Origin: Clostridiales bacterium
Lineage (GTDB): Bacteria; Bacillota; Clostridia; Peptostreptococcales; Acidaminobacteraceae
Reading direction: 5' to 3'
Length of the DNA: 64,000 nucleotides
Assembly: GCA_016933835.1 (NCBI GenBank)
Contig: JAFGAC010000206.1
Span: forward strand, 1 to 64,000
A program made the position numbers and the translations under genes. Under the pieces are notes generated by a model. It was given only the letters and a program-made list of their open reading frames with translations. It had not been told where the DNA came from and searched no databases. Shown here in pieces: positions 26,414 to 35,779 of this stretch. Positions within the stretch are counted from its first letter, which is position 1, and each line of letters opens with the position of its first letter.

Positions 26414-27373
26414 TTATTTATTATTTTGACGTTCATATTTCTCATAATTCAAAATTATTTTTTTTACAAGAGAGTGTCTAACAACATCTTTCTCACTTAA
26501 ATAAATAAATTTTATCTCTGAAATATCTCTTAATACTTTTGAAGCATGCAAAAGTCCAGAAGGTTTACCATAAGGCAAATCAATTTGAGTTATATCTCCA
26601 TTAATGACAACTTTAGAACCAAATCCAAAACGTGTAATGAACATTTTCATTTGCTCCTTTGTTGTATTTTGAGCTTCATCTAGAATAATAAAACTGTTAT
26701 CAAGAGTTCTACCTCTCATGTATGCCAGAGGCGCTACTTCAATAAGCCCTCTTTCCTTCAGCTTATTATAAGTTTCAACTCCCAAAATATCAAACAACGC
26801 ATCATATAATGGCCGTAAATATGGATCGACCTTCATTTCCATGTCTCCAGGTAGAAAACCAAGTCTCTCACCTGCTTCTATCGCTGGTCTTGTGAGAATA
26901 ATGCGCTTTACTTCTCTATTTTTAAATGCCCTTATTGCCATTGCAACTGCAAGATATGTTTTACCCGTACCCGCTGGGCCTATTCCGAAGGTGACAACAT
27001 TATTTTCTATTGCTTTATAATATTTGTATTGACCCTGTGTTTTAGGTTTTATGAATTTTCCATTTGAAGTTGCAACTATAATTTCACTGTTTATTTTTTC
27101 GAATTCTTCATATTGATTGTTTTCTATAAGATTAAGTCCGTTTTCCAATTTGTGGTAATCTATATTATGCCCTTTTATTATTTCGCTAATCATTATGTCT
27201 AGAAGTCGAACTGCTTTATCGACATTTTCGCCTTCACCCTTTATAATTATTTCATCCAATGATGAGAAAATTTGCACTGCAAGACGTGATTCAATTATTT
27301 TTATATTTTCATCAAAATCCCCAAATAACTCACGTAGAATTTCATTGCTTTCTACTTTTAATTTTCTCTCCAT
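26414..27373 (-). CDS. PhoH-like ATPase
   Basis: A 319-residue P-loop protein. A KH-like N-terminal part (about 25-65) precedes Walker A GPAGTGKT (132-139) and the Walker B region SFIILDEAQNTT. This is the PhoH (YqfE/PhoL) type linked to ribosome and RNA metabolism and almost always found next to ybeY, as here. AGGTG precedes the ATG. It begins the leftward cluster that continues to the DUF4342 gene; the yqeY terminator lies just upstream, so a separate promoter is expected, but I do not see a clear one. Confidence 0.93.
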   Translation of the reverse strand: MERKLKVESNEILRELFGDFDENIKIIESRLAVQIFSSLDEIIIKGEGENVDKAVRLLDIMISEIIKGHNIDYHKLENGLNLIENNQYEEFEKINSEIIVATSNGKFIKPKTQGQYKYYKAIENNVVTFGIGPAGTGKTYLAVAMAIRAFKNREVKRIILTRPAIEAGERLGFLPGDMEMKVDPYLRPLYDALFDILGVETYNKLKERGLIEVAPLAYMRGRTLDNSFIILDEAQNTTKEQMKMFITRFGFGSKVVINGDITQIDLPYGKPSGLLHASKVLRDISEIKFIYLSEKDVVRHSLVKKIILNYEKYERQNNK

Positions 27374-27420
27374 ATCAACACCTCAATTATCCTTTAATTT
27401 TATCATAATTATGGCAAGTA

Positions 27421-27450
27421 AAATAGAAAAAGCTGCCATTTTGGCAGCTT
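27421..27450 (-). terminator. Terminator of rpsU-yqeY
   Basis: Read leftwards, AAGCTGCCA (27450-27442) pairs with TGGCAGCTT (27438-27430) around three bases and runs into TTTTTCTATTT. Confidence 0.85.
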
Positions 27451-27456
27451 CCTTTT

Positions 27457-27903
27457 TTAATTGCTTAAACACTCTTTGATAATTGTTGATAATGTTTTAC
27501 CATCTGCTCTTCCAGAAGTCTTGTCTTTCATGGCAGCCATTACGCTCCCCATATCCTTCATTGAAACAGCACCTACTTCTTTTATTGTTTCAGACACAAG
27601 CTTTCGTAATTCTTCAACAGTTAATTGCTCTGGCAAATAGTCCATTAGAATTGCGATTTCAGCCTCCGTCTCATTAATGAGATCTTCTCTCGAAGCTTTC
27701 ATAAATTCTTCTAATGCAGCTTTTTTTTGTTTAATCTGCTTCTGAATTATTTCAATTACATCTTGGTCTGCTAGTTCGACTCTTGTATCAACTTCTACTT
27801 GCTTAATCGCAGCTCTCAACATTATTACAGTTGATTTTTTCACTACATCTTTATCTCTCATAGCTGCTTTTAAGTCCTGCATCAATAGCTCTTTAATCAA
27901 CAC
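27457..27903 (-). CDS. yqeY: GatB/YqeY domain protein
   Basis: A 148-residue helical protein related to the tail domain of GatB. Recognisable parts are LKAAMRDKDVVKKSTVIMLRAAIK near the start and MGSVMAAMKDKTSGRADGKTLS near the end. Its function is uncertain; a tRNA-linked role is assumed from GatB. The start is GTG at 27903 (a TTG follows at once), about 11 bases from AGGAG, rather far. It follows rpsU closely and ends at a terminator, so the two form a unit. Confidence 0.88.
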   Translation of the reverse strand: MLIKELLMQDLKAAMRDKDVVKKSTVIMLRAAIKQVEVDTRVELADQDVIEIIQKQIKQKKAALEEFMKASREDLINETEAEIAILMDYLPEQLTVEELRKLVSETIKEVGAVSMKDMGSVMAAMKDKTSGRADGKTLSTIIKECLSN

Positions 27904-27918
27904 TCGAAAAACATCTCC

Positions 27919-28104
27919 TTAGAAAGATTTTTTCTTATTCTTTTTCCTAGCAGCTTCTGATTTCAACTTCTTTTTAACGCTAGGTTTTTCGTAATGCTTT
28001 CTTTTCTTGATTTCGGCCATAATACCAGAACGAGAAGTTTCTCTTTTAAATCTCTTCAAAGCACTATCTATAGACTCATTAGGCTTTAACTTAATCCCTG
28101 ACAT
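27919..28104 (-). CDS. rpsU: Ribosomal protein bS21
   Basis: A 61-residue small-subunit protein, very basic. It begins [19 protein letters not shown] and ends in a poly-Lys/Arg helix, as usual for bS21. GGAGGGAGG lies just before the ATG. A consensus-like promoter at 28177-28205 gives it and yqeY their own transcript. Confidence 0.96.
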   Translation of the reverse strand: MSGIKLKPNESIDSALKRFKRETSRSGIMAEIKKRKHYEKPSVKKKLKSEAARKKNKKKSF

Positions 28105-28176
28105 CCATATTCCCTCCCTCCGATTTAAACTTGCATTCTGACTAATTTACAGAGGAATCCAACAGAATACTAAATC

Positions 28177-28205
28177 ATTATAATATAGTTCAATAAAAAA
28201 ATCAA
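28177..28205 (-). promoter_or_regulatory. Promoter of rpsU-yqeY
   Basis: TTGATT (28205-28200) and a perfect TATAAT (28182-28177) on the minus strand are 17 bases apart. The transcript would have a leader of about 65 bases. Confidence 0.75.
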
Positions 28206-28211
28206 TGTTTT

Positions 28212-28556
28212 TTAACCTGGAGGCCACTGCATTTGTCGACCTGCCACGAGATGAAAATGAATATGGTAAACTTCTTGTCCACCCATTTTATTTACATTGA
28301 TCACTATTCTGTATCCATCCTCTGAAAACCCTTCATTTTGCGCGTATTTCTTTATAGATTTAAGCATTTTTTTAAGAATTTCAAAATCATTTTCATCTGC
28401 AGTATCCAAAGATTCAATATGTTTTTTAGGAACAAATAAAAGATGTATAGGTGCTTGAGGATTAATATCATTAAATGCAACCATTAAATCGTCCTCATAA
28501 ACAAATTTAGATGGAATCTCACCACTGATAATTTTACAAAATAAACAGTCATTCAT
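28212..28556 (-). CDS. HIT family nucleotide-binding protein
   Basis: A 114-residue Hint-type purine nucleoside phosphoramidase. The N-terminal CLFCKIISGEIPSK and the active-site triad HIHFH (His98, His100, His102) followed by LVAGRQMQWPPG are diagnostic. It lies six bases after mtaB, ending the prmA-rsmE-mtaB unit. Confidence 0.94.
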   Translation of the reverse strand: MNDCLFCKIISGEIPSKFVYEDDLMVAFNDINPQAPIHLLFVPKKHIESLDTADENDFEILKKMLKSIKKYAQNEGFSEDGYRIVINVNKMGGQEVYHIHFHLVAGRQMQWPPG

Positions 28557-28561
28557 ATTTA

Positions 28562-29860
28562 TTACCCCCTTAACTTACCAATCATAAAGTTATCACTCAA
28601 ATCAATCAAATAAACTGATATTATTTTATTAGTTAAATCCATTTCACCTGTGTAATCAATTTCAACTTTGATATATTCAACCGTATGACCCCACCATTTG
28701 CCTTTATCATGAGACTCAAATAGTACATCGACTTCTTTACCGATGAATTTGTTGAAATAACTGTGTCTCGATTTTCTTGTCTCTGCAATCAGTATTTCAC
28801 TTCTTGTGTTTTTTATTTCTTCATCTACTTGCCCATCCATCTCAGCTGCTTTTGTGCCTTTTCTTTTTGAATATTTAAAGACATGAACATCACTAAATTG
28901 AACTTTTTTTACAAATGATAGCGTTTCATTGAATTCTTCATCTGTCTCACCGGGAAAACCCACAATTATATCCGTTGTGATACTGGCATCTGGAAAATAA
29001 TTTCTTATTATTTTTACTTTCTCAAAATATTCATCAGCATCATATTTTCTATTCATTCTTCTCAATACTGAAGAAGAGCCGCTTTGCAAGGATAAATGAA
29101 AATGTGGACATAATTTAGGAACAACTGAAACAGCGCCATTGAAATTTTCACCAATGATATTTTGTTCTAAAGAACCGATTCTGATTCGTTCAACTCCCGG
29201 AATATGTTGAAGTTCAGCCATCAATTCAAAAAGACCTATATCATTTTTTTCCTTGCCGTAACTGGCGATATGAATGCCCGTCAGCACTATTTCTTGGTAT
29301 CCTTTTGATGCCAATAATGAAACTTCATCAATAATATTTTTTTTATCTCGGGAGCGTATATTCCCCCTTGCATATGGAATAATGCAATATGAACAATATT
29401 GATTACACCCATCTTGTATCTTAATAAAAGCCCGCACTTTATCATGAATATCATCAACAGACATTTCTTCATATTTCTTCAATGTATATATATCATACAC
29501 TTGGAGTCTGTTTTTAACAGTCGGATGATTTTCCACCAATTCAACCATTTTATTTTTATCGATATTTCCTACGATCAGATCAAGATCTTCAATCTTCTTT
29601 AACTCAAGTGGTGCGATCTGAGCATAACATCCTGCTGCAACAACAAGCGCCTGAGGATTCAATCGTTTGCATCTCCTGATTATTTGTCTTGATTTGCGGT
29701 CACTCAAATGTGTGACTGTGCAAGTGTTCACAATATATATATCTGATTTTTCCTTAAAATCCACGATTTCATAACCTTTTTTTGAAAATTGATCCATCAT
29801 CGCTTCTGTTTCGTACTGATTGACTTTGCATCCCAAGGTATGAAAAGCTACTTTTGACAT
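28562..29860 (-). CDS. mtaB: tRNA t6A37 methylthiotransferase MtaB
   Basis: A 432-residue radical-SAM enzyme converting t6A37 to ms2t6A in tRNAs reading ANN codons. The N-terminal domain has cluster cysteines Cys11, Cys47 and Cys78; the radical-SAM triad is Cys152, Cys156, Cys159 (CNQYCSYC), and a TRAM domain is C-terminal. Start and rsmE stop are directly adjacent. The prmA-rsmE-mtaB order after dnaJ is typical of Firmicutes. Confidence 0.95.
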   Translation of the reverse strand: MSKVAFHTLGCKVNQYETEAMMDQFSKKGYEIVDFKEKSDIYIVNTCTVTHLSDRKSRQIIRRCKRLNPQALVVAAGCYAQIAPLELKKIEDLDLIVGNIDKNKMVELVENHPTVKNRLQVYDIYTLKKYEEMSVDDIHDKVRAFIKIQDGCNQYCSYCIIPYARGNIRSRDKKNIIDEVSLLASKGYQEIVLTGIHIASYGKEKNDIGLFELMAELQHIPGVERIRIGSLEQNIIGENFNGAVSVVPKLCPHFHLSLQSGSSSVLRRMNRKYDADEYFEKVKIIRNYFPDASITTDIIVGFPGETDEEFNETLSFVKKVQFSDVHVFKYSKRKGTKAAEMDGQVDEEIKNTRSEILIAETRKSRHSYFNKFIGKEVDVLFESHDKGKWWGHTVEYIKVEIDYTGEMDLTNKIISVYLIDLSDNFMIGKLRG

Positions 29861-30589
29861 TTAATCACCTATATCTCCCAAATAAAATTGCACTATTCCA
29901 ACTGAAAATACAGCCGCTGTTTCTGTTCTCAGAATTCTATTTCCCAAACTGACTATTCTTGTTTTTTCAGAAAACAGTTGTTTGATTTCCTTTTCATCAA
30001 TGCCACCTTCTGGGCCAATGAAAACACCTATATTTTTCATGCCTCTGCACTGATCCAATATTTCTTTCAACTTGCTTTTTCCCTCATTTTCATAAGGGAC
30101 CAACAACACATCCAACTCAGCAAAATACTTCTCCTTTAAATCTTTCAGATCAACAGGAGCGTCAATCAAAGGCACTTTCACTTTTTTTGATTGTTTCGCT
30201 GCCGCATAGGCTATTTTTTCCCAACGGTCCAATTTTCCAGATTTATTGATCTTCATGATTGTCCTCGATGTATTCACCGGAACAATTCTGTAAATACCAA
30301 GTTCCGTTGTCTTTTGTATTATCAAGTCCATCTTGTCTGATTTCGGCAATCCCTGAAAAAGGGTAATATTTATATCCGATTCTCTTTTTATATCTAATGA
30401 AGCAATAGTTACAAATTCAACAACATTATCCATATGCACGATTTCACACAGATATTCTTTCTCATCATAAACGATTTCAACTTCGTCTTTTACTCTTAAC
30501 CGCAGCACTTTCTTGATATGCTTCACTTCATCAGGATCTTTAACAATAAATCCATTATCTATTTTTTCATCAGCAAAAAATCTATTCAT
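29861..30589 (-). CDS. rsmE: 16S rRNA (uracil(1498)-N3)-methyltransferase RsmE
   Basis: A 242-residue SPOUT methyltransferase. The N-terminal PUA-like part has DPDEVKHIKKVLRLRVKDEVE; the knot region has GPEGGID and SLGNRILRTETAA. The longest reading frame begins 11 codons earlier, but the ATG at 30589 has AAGAGG five bases upstream, yields the family start MNRFFADE, and overlaps the prmA stop by one base (TGATG), which fits coupled translation. Confidence 0.94.
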   Translation of the reverse strand: MNRFFADEKIDNGFIVKDPDEVKHIKKVLRLRVKDEVEIVYDEKEYLCEIVHMDNVVEFVTIASLDIKRESDINITLFQGLPKSDKMDLIIQKTTELGIYRIVPVNTSRTIMKINKSGKLDRWEKIAYAAAKQSKKVKVPLIDAPVDLKDLKEKYFAELDVLLVPYENEGKSKLKEILDQCRGMKNIGVFIGPEGGIDEKEIKQLFSEKTRIVSLGNRILRTETAAVFSVGIVQFYLGDIGD

Positions 30590-31530
30590 CATAACCTCTT
30601 CTTTGATACAATTGTATACCATTCACCTTTGTTAATTGTTTCAACAATTTCAAAGTTATTTATTTCTAAAGCATTTATAACTTCTTCAAATTTAAAATCA
30701 ATAATTCCTGATGAAATGAAATACCCGTCATCAACAATGTAGTCTCCAATAGAATCACTTATTTCAATAATGACATCGGCTATGATATTGGCGACAACAA
30801 TGTCTGCTTTCCCTGTTATATCGTCTGTCAAGTTACCATGAATAATTTGAACTTGATTATCCACACCGTTCATTTTAGCATTTTCGATTGCTGTTTCACA
30901 TGCAACTTCTGAGAAATCAACACCTATCACTTTCTTAGCTCCAAGTTTAGCTGCTGCGATGGATAGAATCCCACTGCCACATCCGATATCAAAAACCAAT
31001 TGATCTTTCTCAATGAATTTCTCAAGAGCTTCCATGCACGTAAATGTAGTTTCATGGGTCCCTGAACCAAACGCGCCACTTGGATCCATAAGAAGCGAAA
31101 CTCTATCATCTGGAATTTGAACTTTTTCCCATGACGGAACAATAAATAATCTCTTTCCAACAAGAAATGGCTTGTAATACTTCTTCCATTCATTTGCCCA
31201 ATCTTTCTCATCTAGTTCATTAATTTCTATGTTGAACTTTCCTATATCCAATCCAGAAGCTTTAATTCTCATCATCTCTTGAGTCAAATAATTTATCATC
31301 TCTTCATAATTATCAATTTTATTCACATAGCCTTTTATCACAGCTCTTGATTCTTTGGGCATCACTTCATCATAATCTATATAGTCCCAATCACCATCTT
31401 CTGTGCTGCTAAAAACTGGATCATCCGGATCTTCAATTACCAATCCATCAATGTCAAATTGGTAAAGCATATTTGAAACCGCTTCAACAGCCTCGTGTGA
31501 TGTGAATATTTTCAATTCAAACCAAACCAT
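30589..31530 (-). CDS. prmA: Ribosomal protein L11 methyltransferase
   Basis: A 313-residue enzyme trimethylating L11. The substrate domain is N-terminal (about 1-95); the catalytic domain has LLMDPSGAFGSGTHETT (147-162) and the SAM loop DIGCGSGIL (181-189), then NIIADVI. CAGGAGGTGG precedes the ATG. In many Firmicutes it follows dnaJ directly; here a peptide transporter operon and a small membrane protein gene lie between them. Confidence 0.95.
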   Translation of the reverse strand: MVWFELKIFTSHEAVEAVSNMLYQFDIDGLVIEDPDDPVFSSTEDGDWDYIDYDEVMPKESRAVIKGYVNKIDNYEEMINYLTQEMMRIKASGLDIGKFNIEINELDEKDWANEWKKYYKPFLVGKRLFIVPSWEKVQIPDDRVSLLMDPSGAFGSGTHETTFTCMEALEKFIEKDQLVFDIGCGSGILSIAAAKLGAKKVIGVDFSEVACETAIENAKMNGVDNQVQIIHGNLTDDITGKADIVVANIIADVIIEISDSIGDYIVDDGYFISSGIIDFKFEEVINALEINNFEIVETINKGEWYTIVSKKRL

Positions 31531-31553
31531 AAAACCACCTCCTGATTATTCTC

Positions 31554-31562
31554 ATTATAGCA
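31554..31562 (-). promoter_or_regulatory. Extended -10 promoter of prmA operon
   Basis: TGC followed by a perfect TATAAT on the minus strand (31562-31554), with no good -35 at 17 bases. It lies downstream of the terminator of the preceding gene, so prmA needs it. Confidence 0.55.
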
Positions 31563-31587
31563 TAAACCATACTTAAATTTTCTTCAA

Positions 31588-31612
31588 GAAAAAAGACAAC
31601 TTTACAGTTGCC
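31588..31612 (-). terminator. Terminator of the 118-residue membrane protein gene
   Basis: Read leftwards, GGCAACT (31612-31606) pairs with AGTTGTC (31600-31594) around GTAAA-type loop bases and is followed by six T residues. Confidence 0.75.
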
Positions 31613-31670
31613 ACGAATTTATTATAAGCACCAAAGTTTCTAATGCACCGAATACTTATAAAGTATCGCC

Positions 31671-32027
31671 TTACCGCAACAATATATTTACTGAAAATCC
31701 GATGATGAGCAATACAAATAATGCAATTATCACAAAAATTTTAAATTTTTTTTCTATATCATCCAACTCTGAAAATCTTCTTCTATTCTCTTTCCATTTA
31801 TTCTTGTTGGCTAATCCCAGTATTGTAAAAACTACACCCATTCCAATAAATCCTGGATTGTTTGTACTGATTAGCAGTGGAACACCTGCTCCAATCCAAG
31901 TGATACCTATTACAAATAACGCAAAATAATCAATTGGTCTTTTTGGTCGATCCCGAAAAATTTTATAATATATGACTCTAATCACTAAAATGAGTATAAG
32001 AGTCAATCCAATCAAATAATTAAACAT
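31671..32027 (-). CDS. Unrecognised membrane protein, four helices
   Basis: A 118-residue protein I do not recognise. Hydrophobic segments lie at about 3-20, 34-50, 58-76 and 96-115, with a charged stretch NKNKWKENRRRFSELDDIEKK between the last two, so four membrane passes are likely. AGGAGG precedes the ATG. It stands alone between the peptide transporter terminator (32091-32126) and its own terminator (31588-31612). No clear promoter is seen. Its role is unknown. Confidence 0.7.
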   Translation of the reverse strand: MFNYLIGLTLILILVIRVIYYKIFRDRPKRPIDYFALFVIGITWIGAGVPLLISTNNPGFIGMGVVFTILGLANKNKWKENRRRFSELDDIEKKFKIFVIIALFVLLIIGFSVNILLR

Positions 32028-32090
32028 TAAAATCTCCTCCTAATTGATAAATACCATTTCAGACTATTTTCAATAATATTTTTTCTATAA

Positions 32091-32126
32091 AAAAAAATAA
32101 AAACTTCTGCCAATTAACAGAAGTTT
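32091..32126 (-). terminator. Terminator of the peptide transporter operon
   Basis: Read leftwards, AAACTTCTG (32126-32118) pairs with CAGAAGTTT (32109-32101) and is followed by a T-rich run of more than ten bases. Confidence 0.85.
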
Positions 32127-32132
32127 CATTTA

Positions 32133-33017
32133 CTATTCTTTTAATCTTGGATCAAGGGCATCTCTTAAGCCATCACCCAATAAATTGAAACCTAAAACAG
32201 TAATCATAATAGCTACACCAGGATACATGACAGACCATGGAGCTTGTCTCATGTACCCTCTTGCATCAGCAAGCATTGAACCCCATTCTGATATAGGAGG
32301 TTGTGCTCCAAGCCCAAGAAAACTCAAACCAGCTGCTTCCAGTATAGCTGTCCCTATAGTCAAAGTAGACTGAACAAGAATTGGTGCAAGACAATTAGGT
32401 AAAATATGTCGAGTTATAATTTCAAAATCAGTGCAACCTATAGAGATGGCTGCCTCAATATATTCATTTTCTTTAACAGAGAGTACTGATGATCTGACAA
32501 TTCTCGCGAACCTGGGAATATTGACTATTCCCACTGCAATCATGGCATTGGTAAGACTAGGTCCTAAAATAGTTACAATGGCAAGTGCCAAAAGTATCGT
32601 CGGAAAAGCCAACATAATATCGACAAATCTCATCACGATTGTATCGACTTTACCTCCATAATATCCCGAAACAACGCCCATGGCTGTTCCTAATATTAGT
32701 GCAATTCCAACTGAAATAATTCCGATTTCAACTGAAATTCTTGCACCATATAAAATTCTGCTGAATACATCTCTACCTTGTGAATCAGTTCCCATTATAT
32801 ACTCCATTGAAGGTTCATTATGTCTTAATGCCAACTGTCCAACAATTGGGTCATGCGGAGCCATCAAAGGTGCAAAAACAGCGGTAAATAAAAGAATTAT
32901 CACGATTAAAAGCCCAAACATGGACGTTTTACTTTTTTTCAAACGCTTGAATACATTCGCCCAGAGACCTGTTACTTCATTGTTTCCTTCTGCTAAGTTC
33001 TTTTTTTTCATCATCAT
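32133..33017 (-). CDS. dppC: Peptide ABC transporter permease (DppC/OppC type)
   Basis: A 294-residue inner-membrane permease with the N-terminal OppC domain (first helix about 38-58) and a BPD-transport domain of five helices. The cytoplasmic coupling loop is EYIEAAISIGCTDFEIITRHILPN, the EAA motif that docks onto the ATPases. Three consecutive ATGs follow GGGAGAG, so the exact start is uncertain by two codons. It is the last gene of a five-gene importer operon. Confidence 0.92.
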   Translation of the reverse strand: MMMKKKNLAEGNNEVTGLWANVFKRLKKSKTSMFGLLIVIILLFTAVFAPLMAPHDPIVGQLALRHNEPSMEYIMGTDSQGRDVFSRILYGARISVEIGIISVGIALILGTAMGVVSGYYGGKVDTIVMRFVDIMLAFPTILLALAIVTILGPSLTNAMIAVGIVNIPRFARIVRSSVLSVKENEYIEAAISIGCTDFEIITRHILPNCLAPILVQSTLTIGTAILEAAGLSFLGLGAQPPISEWGSMLADARGYMRQAPWSVMYPGVAIMITVLGFNLLGDGLRDALDPRLKE

Positions 33018-33030
33018 TCTCTCCCTTCAA

Positions 33031-34035
33031 TTAATCTAATGAAATTCGTGGATCAATAAACATATAAGTGATATCCACAATTAAATTGACAAGAACAAAG
33101 AAAAATGCAATTACAAGGATACCTCCTTGCACCATGGGATAATCTCTGGCCATGATTGATAAATACATCTTTCTTCCTAATCCAGGAAGAGAAAAAACAG
33201 TTTCTGTCATAACTGCCCCACCAAGCAATAGCCCGATTTGAAGTCCAATGACAGTAATGATTGGTAAAAACGCATTTTTTATTGCATGCTTAAATATAAT
33301 TACTTTTTCGGATAATCCCTTGGCTCTAGCCGTTCTGATATAATCTTGGCGCATCACCTCAAGCATACTTGAACGTGTCATTCTCGCAATGATTGCCATC
33401 GGAATGGTCGCTAGAGCAAAACCAGGCATAAGCAAATGCAAGATTCCATCTTTAAAGGCAGCAAAATTTCCTGCCATCAACGTATCTATTAAAATGAAAT
33501 TGGTAATTCTCGGAACATCAAAGCTCACGGCTAATCTTCCCGAGGCGGGTAATATTCCAAGTTTATATGAGAATAACCAAATCATTAATAATCCTAGCCA
33601 AAATATAGGCATGGAAACACCGACAAGCGCCCCTACCATACTTACATTATCAAAAATTGAATATTGTTTTACTGCAGCTAATGTTCCAGCTGCTATCCCG
33701 ACAACAATTGCAATAATCATTGAAAAGATTGTCAGTTCTAATGTTGCCGCAAATGCGGTAAATAATTCCGTTGTTACTGATTCATTTGTTATGATTGATG
33801 TTCCTAAATCGCCATTAATGATATTTTTCATAAAACTGAAATACTGAATGATCAACGGTTCATTTAATCCTAATTTTTCCTGTAGTTCAATAACAGCTTG
33901 AGCTGTTGCTCTTTCACCTAAGATTACTCGAGCAGGATCTCCAGGTATAAAATGAAGAATTGAAAAGGCTAAAATACTAACTCCGATTAAAACAGGTAAT
34001 ACCAATAGGATTCTTTTTATGATTGCATTGCCCAT
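33031..34035 (-). CDS. dppB: Peptide ABC transporter permease (DppB/OppB type)
   Basis: A 334-residue permease of six membrane helices; the family start ILLVLPVLIGVSILAFSILHFIPGDPA is clear, and the EAA loop reads DYIRTARAKGLSEKVIIFKHAIKN. It is partner of the DppC-type permease 13 bases downstream. AAGGGAG precedes the ATG. A strong intercistronic hairpin (34060-34098) separates it from the binding-protein gene. Confidence 0.93.
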   Translation of the reverse strand: MGNAIIKRILLVLPVLIGVSILAFSILHFIPGDPARVILGERATAQAVIELQEKLGLNEPLIIQYFSFMKNIINGDLGTSIITNESVTTELFTAFAATLELTIFSMIIAIVVGIAAGTLAAVKQYSIFDNVSMVGALVGVSMPIFWLGLLMIWLFSYKLGILPASGRLAVSFDVPRITNFILIDTLMAGNFAAFKDGILHLLMPGFALATIPMAIIARMTRSSMLEVMRQDYIRTARAKGLSEKVIIFKHAIKNAFLPIITVIGLQIGLLLGGAVMTETVFSLPGLGRKMYLSIMARDYPMVQGGILVIAFFFVLVNLIVDITYMFIDPRISLD

Positions 34036-34059
34036 AGTTGATTCTCCCTTTCATCAAAT

Positions 34060-34098
34060 TTAAATAATAGGGAGCATTCTCAGCTCCCTATTATTTAA
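34060..34098. terminator. Hairpin between binding-protein and permease genes
   Basis: AAATAATAGGGAGC (34062-34075) and GCTCCCTATTATTT (34083-34096) form 14 perfect pairs, extended by two more at the base, around a seven-base loop. There is no clean T-run. Such hairpins usually lower permease expression relative to the binding protein and protect the upstream mRNA. Confidence 0.75.
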
Positions 34099-34105
34099 TT
34101 TAAAT

Positions 34106-35755
34106 CTAATTCTCTATATCCACTTGCCAGAAAGTAGACTCGCCACCTGTTGGGTGAGGAACATAATTCTTGACTGCAGTTCTTGCTGCAATTGGTGGAG
34201 TTGAATGCACTAATGGAACCCAAGGTGCATCATTATGAATGATAAGTTGTGCTTTTTCATAAAGTTCTGCTCTCTTTTCTTGATCAGATTCAATTTGAGC
34301 AGCAATTAAAAGGTCATGGACTTCTTGATTTTTATAGAATGCCACATTACCTGCAGATCCTATATTTGCATTATCTTGATCCAATAGAACATATATAAAA
34401 TTATCAGGATCTCCATTATCGCCAGTCCATCCTAACAAGTATGTGTCATGCTCGCCATTTTGTCCTTTTTCAAGATAAGTAGCCCAATCCATTGTAACGA
34501 TTTCAGCTTGAACACCAACAGCCGCAAATTGTTGCTGTAATGCAGTCGCAATTTCTTTTGGTTGAGGCATATATGGTCTTGCCACTGGCATAGCCCATAA
34601 AGTTGTTTCAAATCCATCTGGGAAACCAGCTTCAGCTAATAATTCTTTAGCTTTCTCAGGATTATATTCATAAGCTTCTACATTGTCATTATATCCCCAT
34701 AATGATGGAGGTAATGGATTTTTTGCAGGTTCAGCTAAACCAGCATAGAATGCATCGATGATACTTTGTTTGTCCACTGCATAGTTTAATGCTTGACGTA
34801 CTCTAACATCATCAAAAGGTGCCTTTAGTTCATTCATAGCTAGGTAACCGACATTCATTGATGGTCTCAAGTATAGATCCAAATTAGGATCGTCTGCAAC
34901 GATTTGAGCATCATCAGGACTTAAACCAATCATCATGTCAATTGTTCCAGCTTGAAGCTCTAATAATCTTGCAGAGTTATCTGGAATAGTTCTGAAAATC
35001 AATTTGTCAAGAAGTGGTCCTTCTCCCCAATAATTTTCATTTTTTTCTAAAACAATCTTGTCGTCTTTAATCCATTCAACAAATTGAAAAGGTCCAGTTC
35101 CAACTGGATTTTTAAAGATATCAGCTCCATACTGCTCAAAAGCAGCCGGGCTCATGATTGCAAAACTAGGCATTGCCAAATTACTTAAAAATGGTGCAGA
35201 TGGTGTAAACAATTCAATTTGAACAGTGTAATCGTCAACAACTCTTACTTCCTTGACGATTCCAGGGTAACCACCAAACATGTAACCCCAGTATTCAAAG
35301 TTTTCACCTGGATATCTGTATGCGTTGTCTTCAAACATCCAACGTTCAAAATTGAATTTTACTGCTTCAGCATTGAAATCAGTACCGTCATGGAATTTGA
35401 CGCCTTCACGCAATTTGAATTCCCAAATAGTACCTTCTTCATTGATAGTTCCCCAACTAGTTGCCAATGCAGGAATGATATTAGTATTGTCAACTTCATA
35501 GTCTACTAATGTATCCAAAACACTTCTTGCAACATAGAAAGATTCTCCATCAGTTGCATTTGATGGATCTAAACTTACACTATCACCGCTTCTTGCAAAA
35601 ATAAGTACTTTTTCTGCCGGCACTTCAGGTTCTGTAGCTACAGGTTCAGTAACTTCAGGTTCTGTAACTTCTGTTTCTTTAGAAGCACATCCTGTAAATG
35701 CAAATGTTGCCAATAAAGCCAACACAAGAACTAAAACTAAATACTTGTTCTTCAT
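34106..35755 (-). CDS. Peptide-binding lipoprotein of ABC importer (SBP family 5)
   Basis: A 549-residue extracellular binding protein. The leader ends FAFTGC with lipid-anchored Cys23, followed by a Thr-Glu-Val-Pro linker (TEPEVTEPVATEPEVPAE). The family-5 core contains SLDPSNATDGESFYVARSVLDTL and WEFKLREGVKFHDGTDFNAEAVKFNFER. The substrate may be di- or oligopeptides, nickel or other small ligands; the sequence alone does not decide. It has its own promoter in addition to the operon promoter before dppD, in line with the higher amount of SBP needed. Confidence 0.92.
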   Translation of the reverse strand: MKNKYLVLVLVLALLATFAFTGCASKETEVTEPEVTEPVATEPEVPAEKVLIFARSGDSVSLDPSNATDGESFYVARSVLDTLVDYEVDNTNIIPALATSWGTINEEGTIWEFKLREGVKFHDGTDFNAEAVKFNFERWMFEDNAYRYPGENFEYWGYMFGGYPGIVKEVRVVDDYTVQIELFTPSAPFLSNLAMPSFAIMSPAAFEQYGADIFKNPVGTGPFQFVEWIKDDKIVLEKNENYWGEGPLLDKLIFRTIPDNSARLLELQAGTIDMMIGLSPDDAQIVADDPNLDLYLRPSMNVGYLAMNELKAPFDDVRVRQALNYAVDKQSIIDAFYAGLAEPAKNPLPPSLWGYNDNVEAYEYNPEKAKELLAEAGFPDGFETTLWAMPVARPYMPQPKEIATALQQQFAAVGVQAEIVTMDWATYLEKGQNGEHDTYLLGWTGDNGDPDNFIYVLLDQDNANIGSAGNVAFYKNQEVHDLLIAAQIESDQEKRAELYEKAQLIIHNDAPWVPLVHSTPPIAARTAVKNYVPHPTGGESTFWQVDIEN

Positions 35756-35779
35756 TTTAAATTTCCCCCTTTTTTATTT

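Noticed and set aside
27882-27915. Five-codon ORF (ATG after AAGGAG) overlapping the yqeY start
   Set aside because: The Shine-Dalgarno touches this ATG with no spacing, so it is unlikely to be translated; the site is simply the yqeY leader.
35645-35700. Repetitive Thr/Glu/Val/Pro codons in the binding protein as a DNA repeat
   Set aside because: It is the flexible linker after the lipobox, usual in such lipoproteins.
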